From contig CADBOM010000195.1 in the NCBI GenBank assembly GCA_902796325.1, positions 1 to 43,590 of the forward strand: a DNA stretch of 43,590 nucleotides, written 5' to 3'. The DNA comes from an uncultured Coriobacteriaceae bacterium (lineage in GTDB: Bacteria; Actinomycetota; Coriobacteriia; Coriobacteriales; CADBOM01). Each line of letters begins with the position of its first letter. Within the stretch, counting starts at the first letter, position 1. This document shows, piece by piece, positions 15,668-24,499 of this stretch. The notes under the pieces were generated by a model. That model saw nothing but the letters and a program-made list of their open reading frames with translations, made no database searches and had not been told where the DNA came from. A program made the translations under genes and the position numbers.

Positions 15668-17060
15668 CGATTTTGGAAACACCGATTTTCACCGTGTGCA
15701 CTTCATCGGCATAGGTGGAGTTGGAATGAGCGGCATTGCGTCGGTTGCGAAGAAGGAGGGGATGTACGTTAGCGGTTCCGACCTCAAGGAATCCAAGTAC
15801 ACCATGACCCTTCGCAAAGAGGGCATAGACCTCTTCATTGGCCAGGCTGCCGAGAACATCGCGAAGGCAAACCCAGATGTAGTGGTGGTTTCGAGCGCCA
15901 TTCATGACAACAACCCCGAGCTCATCGCCGCAAAGGAGGCTGGGCTTCCAATTTGGATGCGCGCCAAGATGCTGGCATATGTTAGCCGCAACTACAAGGT
16001 CATAGCCTGTGCGGGAACCCACGGCAAGACCACGACCTCGTCCATGCTTTCTTCGGCCCTGTACCAGCTAGGTGCCGATCCGGCGTTCCTGGTTGGGGGA
16101 ATCCTCGATGGGTTCGACACCAATGCACGCTATGGCAAGGGCGATTACTGCGTCATGGAGGCCGACGAGTCCGATGGGTCGTTCACCTATCTCGACCCGT
16201 ATATCGCGGTTATCACAAATGTCGAGGAAGACCACATGGACCACTATGCCAACCTCGACGAGATCAAGCAGGCCTTCTCCGACTTCATCAAGGACATTCC
16301 CGAAGACGGCGCAGCCATTGTTTGCGGCGAAACCGATTTTCTGCCACAGCTGGCACGCAATGCCACGAAGGCCAACGTGATTGTTTACGGCATGGGAGTC
16401 AATGCCGACGTTAAGGTGGCGCCTGGCGAGGGCACTACCTTCGCCATCACCATGCAGGATGGCGAGAAGGCAACGGTAACCCTGGCTGCAAATCCAGGCG
16501 TTCACAACATGCTTAACGCCGCAGCCGTGATTACCTCCCTCATGTACGTTGGGTATAGCCTCGAGGAAAGCGTGCGTGCCGTAGAGGGATTCAGCGGCGT
16601 CAGGCGCAGGTTCGATCTTGTGGGCAAGGTTGACGGCGTAACCATCGTGGACGATTACGGACATCACCCAACCGAGATTGCCGCGACGATCGCTGCTGCC
16701 AGACGCATGGGATACAAGCGCATCCACGTGCTGTTCCAACCGCACCGCTATTCTCGCACCGAGAGCCTTGCAGCTGAGTTTGGACCGGCGTTCGACCAGG
16801 CCGATCGCGTGACGGTTATGAACATCTACTCCGCTGGCGAGACCCCCATTCCAGGCATCACCGGAAAAACCGTCGTGGATGCCGTGCTTGCTCACGACCC
16901 CGGCAAAGACATCTCCTGGGTTGAGAACAAGGCCGACATCGTGGAGTACCTCGCAGATTGGCTGCAGGACGGGGATTTGCTCATCACCATGGGAGCGGGA
17001 GACGTCACCGCCATGGGTCCGCAGGTTCTCGACGCCCTCGTTCAAAAACAGCACGGATAA
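15657..17060 (+). CDS. murC: UDP-MurNAc:L-alanine ligase MurC
   Basis: First stem-peptide ligase, cytoplasmic. About 467 residues. Signatures: HFIGIGGVGMSGIASVAKKE at the N terminus, ATP loop AGTHGKTTTSSM with G123-K124-T125, EADESDGSFTYLDP, VTNVEEDHMDHY, and C-terminal GVRRRFDLVGKVDGVTIVDD followed by YGHHPTEIAAT and LFQPHRYSRTESL. I chose ATG 15657, which overlaps the end of murG and has AAGGGCGGTG 6 nt upstream; ATG 15630 is in frame but lies deeper in murG. murB starts 12 nt after the stop. Confidence 0.96.
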   Translation: MRDNDFGNTDFHRVHFIGIGGVGMSGIASVAKKEGMYVSGSDLKESKYTMTLRKEGIDLFIGQAAENIAKANPDVVVVSSAIHDNNPELIAAKEAGLPIWMRAKMLAYVSRNYKVIACAGTHGKTTTSSMLSSALYQLGADPAFLVGGILDGFDTNARYGKGDYCVMEADESDGSFTYLDPYIAVITNVEEDHMDHYANLDEIKQAFSDFIKDIPEDGAAIVCGETDFLPQLARNATKANVIVYGMGVNADVKVAPGEGTTFAITMQDGEKATVTLAANPGVHNMLNAAAVITSLMYVGYSLEESVRAVEGFSGVRRRFDLVGKVDGVTIVDDYGHHPTEIAATIAAARRMGYKRIHVLFQPHRYSRTESLAAEFGPAFDQADRVTVMNIYSAGETPIPGITGKTVVDAVLAHDPGKDISWVENKADIVEYLADWLQDGDLLITMGAGDVTAMGPQVLDALVQKQHG

Positions 17061-17072
17061 CGGTATTCGCTT

Positions 17073-18071
17073 ATGGGAGTGAAGGACGCATACACCAGGA
17101 TTGCCGAGCAGAAGATTGCCAGCGTTTACGAAGGCGAGCGTCTTAGCAGGCATACCACGTTCCGGATAGGCGGGCCTGCTGCCGCGCTCGTGGAGTGCGA
17201 CACCCTTAGCCAGCTCACTAACGTGATCGATATAGCCAATGGGTGCGATTGCCCGTGGACTGTGATAGGCAAGGGCTCCAACATCCTCGTGGCGGATTCC
17301 GGTTACGACGGGATCGTCATATCGCTCGGGCGCGACTTCAAGCGGTTCGCATTCGTGGGTATCGATGACGCCGTTATGGGCGAAGCCGGCGTAGATAGCG
17401 ATGCAAATGGCGATTCCAACGACGATGGCGCTCATGACAAGAACGGTCAGTCGGGGGTCATGGTTTGCGGCGCCGGGATGTCTCTTGGCAGGCTCGTTCA
17501 GGAGACGTTCAAGCGCGGGTACACGGGATTTGAGTTCGCGGTTGGAATTCCGGGCTCGTTCGGCGGTGCCGTGTGCATGAACGCTGGCAACAAGCTCCAT
17601 ACCGCGGGGCAGGTCGTGCGATCCGTTTTGGTGTACAGGCCAGGAGAGGGTCTTAACAGATACTATTCCGAGGATCTGCCATGGATTTACCGCTATGCGG
17701 GCATTCCGCGCGGCGAGGTTGTCTTGGAGGCCGAGGTGAGGGTTGCCAAGGGCAACAAGGCCAAGGTTCAAAGAGATATGGAAACAGAGCTCTCCCTTAG
17801 GAAGGTAAGGCAGCCCAAGGGGCTTAACGCAGGGAGCATTTTCAGGAACCCAGTGGGCGACTCAGCGGGTAGGCTGATAGACCAGGCCGGGTTCAAGGGC
17901 TATAGGATTGGCGGCGCGATGGTGTCCGACGTGCACGCCAACTTCATAATCAATGTAGACAACGCGACGGCGCGCGATGTGCTGTCGCTGATCACTGTAA
18001 TTCGCAATCGGGTGAAAGAGCTTTATGGCATCGAACTCCAACCAGAGATCAAATTCCTCGGCTTCGCGTAA
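17073..18071 (+). CDS. murB: UDP-N-acetylenolpyruvoylglucosamine reductase MurB
   Basis: FAD- and NADPH-dependent enzyme giving UDP-MurNAc, cytoplasmic. 332 residues. Signatures: HTTFRIGGPAAALVE, VIGKGSNILVADSGYDG, GIPGSFGGAVCMNAG, the catalytic Ser segment LNAGSIFRNPVGDSAGRLID and VSDVHANFIIN. Residues about 104-127 are an Asp/Asn/Gly-rich insertion (VDSDANGDSNDDGAHDKNG) between two FAD-domain strands, not usual for the family. The last 47 nt overlap the start of ftsQ in another frame, an unusually long overlap. Confidence 0.95.
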   Translation: MGVKDAYTRIAEQKIASVYEGERLSRHTTFRIGGPAAALVECDTLSQLTNVIDIANGCDCPWTVIGKGSNILVADSGYDGIVISLGRDFKRFAFVGIDDAVMGEAGVDSDANGDSNDDGAHDKNGQSGVMVCGAGMSLGRLVQETFKRGYTGFEFAVGIPGSFGGAVCMNAGNKLHTAGQVVRSVLVYRPGEGLNRYYSEDLPWIYRYAGIPRGEVVLEAEVRVAKGNKAKVQRDMETELSLRKVRQPKGLNAGSIFRNPVGDSAGRLIDQAGFKGYRIGGAMVSDVHANFIINVDNATARDVLSLITVIRNRVKELYGIELQPEIKFLGFA

Positions 18072-19464
18072 TGGCTCGGGCAGGAGACCTTCTGGCTCGT
18101 CTGGTAGGGTTGGAAGCTCGCGCTCCAAAAGCCCCAGTTCAAGACAGTCGGGTTCCGGGTCTAGGTCTGCGCAGAGAAGACCGAAGGCCCCGCGCAATTC
18201 GGCTTCTCGTGGTGCCGTGTCATCTAACGGACGCCAATCGGGGCGCCCGGTATCGCCGTCTGGCTCATCCAGACGCGGGTCAAGCCGCAATAGCGCCTCT
18301 AGGATTTCCGTAGAGGGCGGCAGCAGGAACAGTGGAACCTATAGCTCCAAGCAGAGCCGCTTGAAGCCGGCGGATCTGGGAGACTCGCGCGACTCTCGAG
18401 CAGCTGGAGTTGGAAAGGGCGTCGACAATCGTTCCCGCAGCAGAAGAGGAGCCAAAAGCTCGGGCTCAGGAGCAGAGCGGGGTCAACGCCCAGGCTCGGG
18501 ACCATCGAGCAAGCTCAAGCGCATCGTGATCATCGTCGTGATCGTGTTGGCTGCATTGTTTGGAACATACGTCGTGCTCTCCAACACCGATGTGTTCGAA
18601 ATCCAATCCATCGAGGTGGAGGGGTCCACAAGGCTTTCCGACGAGTACCTCACGACTCAGGTGGCGGTGCAATCGGGAACCAATCTCCTGAACGTCGACA
18701 CCAGTTCGGTGGTATCGAGATTGTCCGCGAATCCATGGGTGAACTCCGTTGACGTGCACAGGAGTTTCCCACACACGCTGGTCTTGAACATCAATGAGAA
18801 CTACCCCTGCGCAGTGGTGCAGATAGACCCGTCCACGGCAAACGGGACAGTGCATTATTGGCTCATCGACGACGATTGCATGTGGATGAGCGAGGTATCT
18901 GCAGATGGCGTGGCCCGGGCTAAGGAGATAGTGAAGAACTCAACCGGAGATTCAGGTGCTGCCTCTGGTACCGATGCTTCGGCTGCAAGCACCGATGGCA
19001 GCGCTGATGCGGCTGCATCGACGGATGGCTCCACATCGTCTGATGGAACTCAGGCAGCCGATGGGTCGGACGCATCCGCTCAAACCCAGGTGGAGCAGAG
19101 CGTGTGCACCGATGCATATCTAACTGCCGAGGAGCTCTCCAAGATCCCCATCATCTCGGGAGTCTCCACTTCCATCTCGCCAAGCTCCGGAACCGTTGAG
19201 TCCGATAGCGGCATTGCCAACGCAATGTCCATCCTCAAGGGTGCAAGCGAAGACTTCAGGAACACGATAAGGCAGATAAATTCCCCAACCGGCAATACCA
19301 CCAACCTCACCCTTGCCAACGGAATCGAGGTATCGTTCGGCGATGCCAGCGACATCCAGAGCAAGATCGACATCATAGAGCAGCTCGAAACTCAATATCC
19401 AGACCAGATTTCGTACATCAACGTGAGGTCTGTGGATAATCCTTCGTGGAGGGGGTTGAAGTAG
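18025..19464 (+). CDS. ftsQ: FtsQ-like division protein with long Ser/Arg tail
   Basis: Bitopic divisome protein linking early and late division proteins. 479 residues, far longer than usual (about 250-300). Residues 1-162 are a Ser/Arg/Gly low-complexity cytoplasmic tail. One membrane helix lies at about 166-186 (IVIIVVIVLAALFGTYVVLS), then a POTRA domain (about 191-260, FEIQSIEVEGSTRLSDEYLT and LSANPWVNSVDVHRSFPHTL) and the FtsQ beta domain, interrupted at about 305-358 by a Ser/Thr/Asp/Ala-rich insertion (SAASTDGSADAAASTDGSTS). ATG 18025 lies inside murB (47-nt overlap); ATGs further down the tail are absent, and AAAGAG precedes this one. Confidence 0.88.
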   Translation: MASNSNQRSNSSASRNGSGRRPSGSSGRVGSSRSKSPSSRQSGSGSRSAQRRPKAPRNSASRGAVSSNGRQSGRPVSPSGSSRRGSSRNSASRISVEGGSRNSGTYSSKQSRLKPADLGDSRDSRAAGVGKGVDNRSRSRRGAKSSGSGAERGQRPGSGPSSKLKRIVIIVVIVLAALFGTYVVLSNTDVFEIQSIEVEGSTRLSDEYLTTQVAVQSGTNLLNVDTSSVVSRLSANPWVNSVDVHRSFPHTLVLNINENYPCAVVQIDPSTANGTVHYWLIDDDCMWMSEVSADGVARAKEIVKNSTGDSGAASGTDASAASTDGSADAAASTDGSTSSDGTQAADGSDASAQTQVEQSVCTDAYLTAEELSKIPIISGVSTSISPSSGTVESDSGIANAMSILKGASEDFRNTIRQINSPTGNTTNLTLANGIEVSFGDASDIQSKIDIIEQLETQYPDQISYINVRSVDNPSWRGLK

Positions 19465-19466
19465 AG

Positions 19467-20441
19467 ATGGGGCTCAAGGTTCTCGAATGGGATGATGCGA
19501 AGTATGCATCTCTCCTGCCCAAGATCGACGATGAGGCCAGCAAGTACAGCCGGGGCTCCGTTGCGGTTCTGGGAGGATCCCAGCGCTTTACCGGCGCCCC
19601 GATTCTCTCCGCCCTTGCTTCTGCACGTGCTGGCGCTGGGTATACCACGCTAATCGCCCCTTGCGACATGGAGCTGGTGGCCCGCATGCACCTGCTGTCG
19701 ATACCGGTTGTCGGCGCCCCCTCGCACGATGGCACGTTTCTAGCAGATTCCTCCGATGTGGCGGCGAAGACACTGCGCCATCTGGACGCCGTGGTGCTGG
19801 GCCCCGGAATGGACGTGAACATGCAGACCGCAGGGTTTTGCGAGAATGTGCTGCGGGCTTACGATGCGCCCATCGTTGCAGATGCCGATGGCCTGAATGC
19901 CATTGCCGGGAGGCATCTTGGAGCCGATCCATCCAAGTGGGGCGGGTGCGAGAACACCGTGATGGACGCTTTGATGCAACGTGCCGAACGCGGTGCCAAG
20001 ACGGTCCTTACCCCGCACGATGGCGAGCTCAAGCGACTTGTGCGGGCGGTGGAGCATGTTGGCTTCGAGCTGCCGGAAACCGTGGCGGCGGAATACAGGG
20101 ATTATTCCGAACGCGCGTGCAACGCACAGTTTGTCGCTGCCGCAACAGGAGCCGTGGTAGTTGCAAAGGGCCATGAGACCCTGATCGTTGCCGACGGCGT
20201 GGTGCTCAGCTCAAGGCATGCCACATCGGCCTTGGCAAAGTCTGGCACCGGAGACGTTCTCAGCGGGATCATCGGTGCGCTCCTTGCCCAGGGGCTCGAC
20301 GCTTTCGATGCGGCGGCTCTGGGAGTGAGAATTCACGGTGAGGCTGGAGTTGCAGCAGAGGCAGAGCTTGGCAGGGCGTCCGTTGTTGCAGAGGATGTGG
20401 TGGAGTCTATCCCGCAGGCAATAATGACGTTGGAAAGCTAA
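19467..20441 (+). CDS. nnrD: ADP/ATP-dependent NAD(P)H-hydrate dehydratase NnrD (YjeF C-terminal type)
   Basis: Ribokinase-fold repair enzyme that dehydrates damaged NAD(P)HX back to NAD(P)H. About 324 residues. Signatures: GSVAVLGGSQRFTGAPILSA, ARAGAGYTTLIAP, VVLGPGMDV, ADADGLNAIAG, VLTPHDGELKRL, VVAKGHETLIVADG and the anion-hole motif KSGTGDVLSGIIGALLAQG. The epimerase (NnrE) domain that is often fused at the N terminus is absent. It sits between ftsQ and ftsZ, where ftsA or nothing is normally found. ATG 19467 lies 3 nt after the ftsQ stop; GTG 19446 is in frame inside ftsQ. Confidence 0.9.
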   Translation: MGLKVLEWDDAKYASLLPKIDDEASKYSRGSVAVLGGSQRFTGAPILSALASARAGAGYTTLIAPCDMELVARMHLLSIPVVGAPSHDGTFLADSSDVAAKTLRHLDAVVLGPGMDVNMQTAGFCENVLRAYDAPIVADADGLNAIAGRHLGADPSKWGGCENTVMDALMQRAERGAKTVLTPHDGELKRLVRAVEHVGFELPETVAAEYRDYSERACNAQFVAAATGAVVVAKGHETLIVADGVVLSSRHATSALAKSGTGDVLSGIIGALLAQGLDAFDAAALGVRIHGEAGVAAEAELGRASVVAEDVVESIPQAIMTLES

Positions 20442-20554
20442 CGATTGCATCCCATTTGGCAAGATAATGCGCCGGTAAAAGGCCGTTCATCCATTCGTTC
20501 GACCACATACTAAGCCCTTCAAAAACTAAAGTTATGTACCCTCACAATAAACTG

Positions 20555-20583
20555 TTGTAAAATCAGTTAGATTGATTTAAAAG
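20555..20583 (+). promoter_or_regulatory. Candidate ftsZ promoter
   Basis: TTGTAA (20555-20560), 17-nt spacer, TAAAAG (20578-20583), about 55 nt before ftsZ. The -35 and spacing are the same as at the mraZ promoter. The 195-bp nnrD-ftsZ gap is AT-rich, which suits a separate ftsZ transcript. Confidence 0.4.
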
Positions 20584-20636
20584 CAAGGCCCAGTTGGCCA
20601 GGGATAGCTGGGTAATCAGATACGAAAGGTGCGGAT

Positions 20637-21788
20637 ATGCTAGAACCATCCGGAACGGATCATCTCGCCGTCATCAAGGTCGTCGGAGTCGGCGGCGGCG
20701 GCACAAACGCAGTAAACAGGATGGTCGAGGCTGGAATCAAGGGTGTTGAGTTTATCGCAGTCAATACCGATAAGCAGGCGCTCCTGATGTCCGATGCAGA
20801 CCAAACAGTCCATATCGGCGAAGACTACACGAGGGGCCTGGGTGCAGGCGGAAATCCCGAGATTGGCGCACGCGCTGCCGAGGAGTCCCGCAACGAGATC
20901 CAGGAGGCTCTCGCAGGTGCCGATATGATTTTCGTTACGGCAGGCGAGGGCGGCGGAACCGGTACCGGTGCTGCTCCAGTGGTTGCAGAGATTGCACGCG
21001 AGGAGATTGGCGCTCTTACCGTTGCTGTCGTTACCAAGCCGTTCAGCTTCGAGGGTCGCAAGCGCACCCAGCAGGCTGAGGAGGGAATCGCCGTTCTTTC
21101 CGAGAAGGCCGATACCCTCATCACCATCCCCAACGACAGGCTTCTCCAGGTTATCGAGAAGAAGACCACGATGCTCGATGCATTCCGCATCGCAGATGAT
21201 GTGCTGCGTCAGGGCGTCCAGGGAATCACCGACCTCATCACGATTCCTGGTCTCATCAACCTCGACTTCGCAGATGTTCGCACCGTCATGAAGGACGCAG
21301 GTTCCGCAATGATGGGCATCGGCGTTGCAAACGGCGACAACAGGGCAGTGGACGCGGCAACTCAGGCTGTCTCGAGCAAGCTGCTCGAGTCCTCGGTTTC
21401 CGGTGCTCGCAGGATTCTGGTTTCCGTTGCAGGTGCAAGCGACATGGGACTCGTCGAGGTTTCCGATGCTGCAACCACCGTCACCGAGGCTGCAGATCCC
21501 GATGCAACGATTATCTTCGGCTCCGTCATCGACGACAGCCTGGACGACGAGATCAGGGTCACGGTTATCGCAACCGGATTCAACGACATTGCTGGTCAGG
21601 ATTCCTTCAACTTCGATCAGGAAGAGGCAAGGGGAGTTGCATCTTCCTCCAAGATGCCTCCGGCGGCTGCACCGGCTCCTTCGAGGAACGTCCAGTCCAA
21701 GGCCACCCCAGCACCGGCTCCTGCTGCAAGCGAGCCCTCGATTCTCGACGAAGACTACATCCCGGACTTCCTCAAGAGGGACTTCTAA
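20637..21788 (+). CDS. ftsZ: Cell division protein FtsZ
   Basis: Tubulin-like GTPase forming the Z ring. 383 residues. The tubulin signature GGGTGTG is at 105-111, the nucleotide-binding start is [15 protein letters not shown], and the synergy (T7) loop region is [14 protein letters not shown]. After the core comes a linker of about 45 residues rich in Ala/Pro/Ser, then the conserved C-terminal peptide [10 protein letters not shown] that binds SepF or FtsA. With no ftsA present, SepF is the likely membrane tether. ATG 20637 follows AAAGGTG. The pgeF start is 21 nt downstream of the stop. Confidence 0.98.
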   Translation: MLEPSGTDHLAVIKVVGVGGGGTNAVNRMVEAGIKGVEFIAVNTDKQALLMSDADQTVHIGEDYTRGLGAGGNPEIGARAAEESRNEIQEALAGADMIFVTAGEGGGTGTGAAPVVAEIAREEIGALTVAVVTKPFSFEGRKRTQQAEEGIAVLSEKADTLITIPNDRLLQVIEKKTTMLDAFRIADDVLRQGVQGITDLITIPGLINLDFADVRTVMKDAGSAMMGIGVANGDNRAVDAATQAVSSKLLESSVSGARRILVSVAGASDMGLVEVSDAATTVTEAADPDATIIFGSVIDDSLDDEIRVTVIATGFNDIAGQDSFNFDQEEARGVASSSKMPPAAAPAPSRNVQSKATPAPAPAASEPSILDEDYIPDFLKRDF

Positions 21789-21809
21789 TACTTCTAAGGG
21801 AGACGGACA

Positions 21810-22847
21810 TTGTCCGAAATGGATATCCAAACACTACCGCTGCCCAGGCTCGCAATCGCGGGTCCGGGCAGCGACTGTTTTACCGGAGAGAATTCGAGCT
21901 TGAGCTCCGGTTCCAAACAGTCTCCCAAACCTGGCATTGCCTATCTAACCGACGACTCTCTCTTCGACGCCACGGGTACCAGGCTTGCGTTCTCGTTTAG
22001 GACTGGCGGCTACAGCAATCCTCCATTCGACACCCTCAATCTGGGTCTAAACGTCAACGACGATCCCGCCGTTGTGGAAGCCAACAGGCAGGCCCTCATG
22101 CATGCCATGGGTTTAGGCGGCGAGCCTGATGGGGTTGGCGGCTCTGACGGAATCGGAAAATCTGATAACCCTGCGAGCTGCCCTGCCGGTCGCTATGTAA
22201 ACCCGCTGCAGGTTCACGGAGATGCCATCATCGAGATTCTCCCGTCCATGGACAGCCACTCCGGTGGCGTTAGCTCGGGTGGCATCAGCTCCGGCGTCGT
22301 CAGCGTCGACGGACCCGAGAGTGACGGAATCATCAAGGTCGACGCACCGAGCAAGCCACTTGTGGGCATCGAGGCCGACGCCGTGATTTCGTGCGTCCCC
22401 GGCGTTCCCGCGCTTCTGTGCTATGCCGACTGCGTTCCCGTGATAATAGTGGCTCCTAGCGGGCAATTTGCCGTGGTGCATTCCGGATGGAAAGGGACCA
22501 TCAAGCGAATCTCCGCCAAGGCGGTGAGTGAGCTTGCAAAGCTCAGCGGATGCAAGCCCTCGAGCATGAACTCCTACATCGGCCCCCATATTGGAGCATG
22601 CTGCTACGAGGTTAGCGCAGATCTTGCCCAGCGCTTCGCAATGGAGTTCGGAAGCGAATGCATTAGGGGAGAGCGCAACTTGGATTTGGAATATGCGGTG
22701 GTGGCCGCGCTGGAATCGGCTGGAATTTCTCCCGATAGAATTGCCTCGGCTGGACTATGCACCGCAGAGAACACCCACAAGCTGTTCTCGCACAGAGCCG
22801 AACACGGCAAAACCGGAAGATTTGCGGCTGTTTGCTGCAAAATTTAG
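21810..22847 (+). CDS. pgeF: Peptidoglycan editing factor PgeF (YfiH, laccase-domain)
   Basis: Purine nucleoside phosphorylase-like/laccase-domain protein; in E. coli it keeps wrongly built precursors out of peptidoglycan. 345 residues against about 245 usual. Metal ligands are visible: H136 (LQVHGD), C208 (YADCVPV) and H224 (VVHSGWKGT); IGPHIGACCYEV completes the family pattern. The excess length comes from a ~45-residue N-terminal extension and two Gly/Ser-rich insertions (about 102-123 and 147-182). TTG 21810 has GGGAG about 8 nt upstream; ATG 21819 is the alternative. Position after ftsZ is standard. Confidence 0.92.
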   Translation: MSEMDIQTLPLPRLAIAGPGSDCFTGENSSLSSGSKQSPKPGIAYLTDDSLFDATGTRLAFSFRTGGYSNPPFDTLNLGLNVNDDPAVVEANRQALMHAMGLGGEPDGVGGSDGIGKSDNPASCPAGRYVNPLQVHGDAIIEILPSMDSHSGGVSSGGISSGVVSVDGPESDGIIKVDAPSKPLVGIEADAVISCVPGVPALLCYADCVPVIIVAPSGQFAVVHSGWKGTIKRISAKAVSELAKLSGCKPSSMNSYIGPHIGACCYEVSADLAQRFAMEFGSECIRGERNLDLEYAVVAALESAGISPDRIASAGLCTAENTHKLFSHRAEHGKTGRFAAVCCKI

Positions 22848-22936
22848 TGGAAGTTTTTTTGGAGAGACAAAGCTCGCCATTCAAGACCGGCTGCAATCGG
22901 GCAGTCGGGTAGATTACGAAAGGCAGTGTACCGGTA

Positions 22937-23635
22937 ATGTTGGATCAGGAAACCAGGGACAGGATAACATCGCATATCGAGCAGGCGAGGGAGGGTATCG
23001 CGCAGTCTCTTGCGAAGTCCGACGACCCCAGCCGGTCCGTGCTCCTGATGGCGGTTAGCAAGACGGTTGGGATCGAAGAGGTGCAGGCGGCAATCGACGC
23101 CGGGGTTCACGATTTTGGCGAGAACCGCGCGCAGGAGCTGCAGAAGAAATCCGCCGCATATCCAAACGAGAACTGGCACTTCATCGGCAGGATTCAAACC
23201 AACAAGCTCAAGGAAATCGTCGGCACAGCCTGCATGATTCATTCGGTCTCGTCCATACATGTTCTGGATGCCATACAAAAGCAAGCTGCCAAGAAAGACG
23301 TCGTGCAGAAGGTTCTCATAGAGGTCAACGTGTCCGGCGAGGAGTCCAAGGACGGATTCGTGGAGGCAGACGTGGAGGATGCTCTCGAGCATGCCACCGA
23401 GCTGCCCAACGTGGAGGTTTGCGGATTCATGACAATGGCACCGCTGGGTGAGCTGGACGTGGCACGCCAGGTGTTCCGCAGATTGCGTGAAATACGCGAT
23501 AAATACAAAGTTTTATTTGTGAACTCTGATAATGTAAAATTAACTGAATTATCGATGGGGATGACCCAGGATTACACCGAGGCCGTGGAAGAAGGCGCTA
23601 CGGTGGTAAGGCTCGGCCGCTCCATATTCGCTTAA
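22937..23635 (+). CDS. yggS: PLP homeostasis protein YggS (YlmE/PROSC family)
   Basis: Single-domain TIM-barrel protein that binds pyridoxal 5'-phosphate and keeps PLP and amino-acid balance; no enzyme activity is known. 232 residues. The PLP lysine is K42 in LLMAVSKTVG. Other signatures: DFGENRAQELQKK, WHFIGRIQTNKLK, VNVSGEESKDGF, FMTMAPLG, LSMGMTQDYTEAVEEGAT and VRLGRSIF. The ATG at 22937 has AAAGG about 13 nt upstream, a weak site. Standard ylm-cluster place between ftsZ/pgeF and sepF. Confidence 0.95.
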   Translation: MLDQETRDRITSHIEQAREGIAQSLAKSDDPSRSVLLMAVSKTVGIEEVQAAIDAGVHDFGENRAQELQKKSAAYPNENWHFIGRIQTNKLKEIVGTACMIHSVSSIHVLDAIQKQAAKKDVVQKVLIEVNVSGEESKDGFVEADVEDALEHATELPNVEVCGFMTMAPLGELDVARQVFRRLREIRDKYKVLFVNSDNVKLTELSMGMTQDYTEAVEEGATVVRLGRSIFA

Positions 23636-23710
23636 AGAAGGTAAGCCTAGCTGGAGGCAAGCGGCAAGAAGCCTGGTTACCGCCAACGGGATTAGTCTGG
23701 AGAATATACG

Positions 23711-24499
23711 ATGGGAATTTTCAGCAACGTTAAGGACAAACTCGGATTCCAGAGAAAAGACGATTGGGACGATTACGACGATTACGATGAGGATTACGAC
23801 GACTTCGACGATTACAGCGATGACTATGACGATGATTACGACAATAGCCACCAGCAGTCCTCTCGCGATCGTTCCAGGAGCTCCCGCCAGGACGATGTAG
23901 CCGATTGGCCATCCGATCTTAGCGGTGGTCGCCGCAGGGAAAGCCGCGTTAGCACCGGTACCCCGCTCGTGAGCAATGCCGATGTAAGGTCCAAGGCTTA
24001 CGACGACAGGCGCCAGCAGAGCCGTGCCAACATGACTCCCGATTACGAGTCTTCGCTCCAGAACTACAAGATCGAGCAGCGCGATAGCTCCAATTCCCGC
24101 CAGGCTCGTACACAGGAGTCTCTCCAGGCAGCCCGCGAGGAGCTTGAATCGCTGAAGAGGGGCATTCCGGTGCCAACCTCCGGTGCTTCTAGCGAGCCCA
24201 GGCAGTCCGACTTCACTCCGTCTACCGTGAGCCGCAGGATCGTCACCGTGATCCCAACTTCCTATGCCGACGCTGAGCAGGTATCCGATGCATTCCGCAG
24301 CGGATCCTCTGCTGTAATCTCGTTCGCAGCGGTTAGCCCAGAGCTGGCCAAGAGGCTCCTCGACTTCTCGTTCGGAGTTGTAAGCGTCAGCGGTGGTTCC
24401 GTGCAGAAGATCGGCGACAAGGTGTTCTTCCTAAATCACGGCGGAGTTGCCATCACCGAGTCCGAGAAGCAGCAGCTTCGCGATGCGGGTGTTCTGTAA
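23711..24499 (+). CDS. sepF: Cell division protein SepF with Asp/Tyr tract
   Basis: FtsZ-binding membrane tether. 262 residues against about 150-200 usual. The N-terminal amphipathic helix MGIFSNVKDKLGF would insert in the membrane. Residues 17-44 are almost only Asp and Tyr/Phe, then a short Ser/Arg patch (RDRSRSSRQ) and a disordered linker. The SepF fold is at about 176-245 (RRIVTVIPTSYADAEQVSDA, VISFAAVSPELAKRLLDFSF, VSVSGGSVQKIGDKVFFLN). ATG 23711 follows GGAGAATATACG. proC begins at the base after the stop. Confidence 0.95.
   Translation: MGIFSNVKDKLGFQRKDDWDDYDDYDEDYDDFDDYSDDYDDDYDNSHQQSSRDRSRSSRQDDVADWPSDLSGGRRRESRVSTGTPLVSNADVRSKAYDDRRQQSRANMTPDYESSLQNYKIEQRDSSNSRQARTQESLQAAREELESLKRGIPVPTSGASSEPRQSDFTPSTVSRRIVTVIPTSYADAEQVSDAFRSGSSAVISFAAVSPELAKRLLDFSFGVVSVSGGSVQKIGDKVFFLNHGGVAITESEKQQLRDAGVL

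Noticed and set aside
16068-17771. Long open frame (567 codons) on the minus strand
   Set aside because: Antisense to murC and murB, no domain and no ribosome site; shadow of strongly biased codons.
20640-21830. Open frame covering the antisense of ftsZ
   Set aside because: Exact antisense of a conserved gene, Cys-rich and domain-free.
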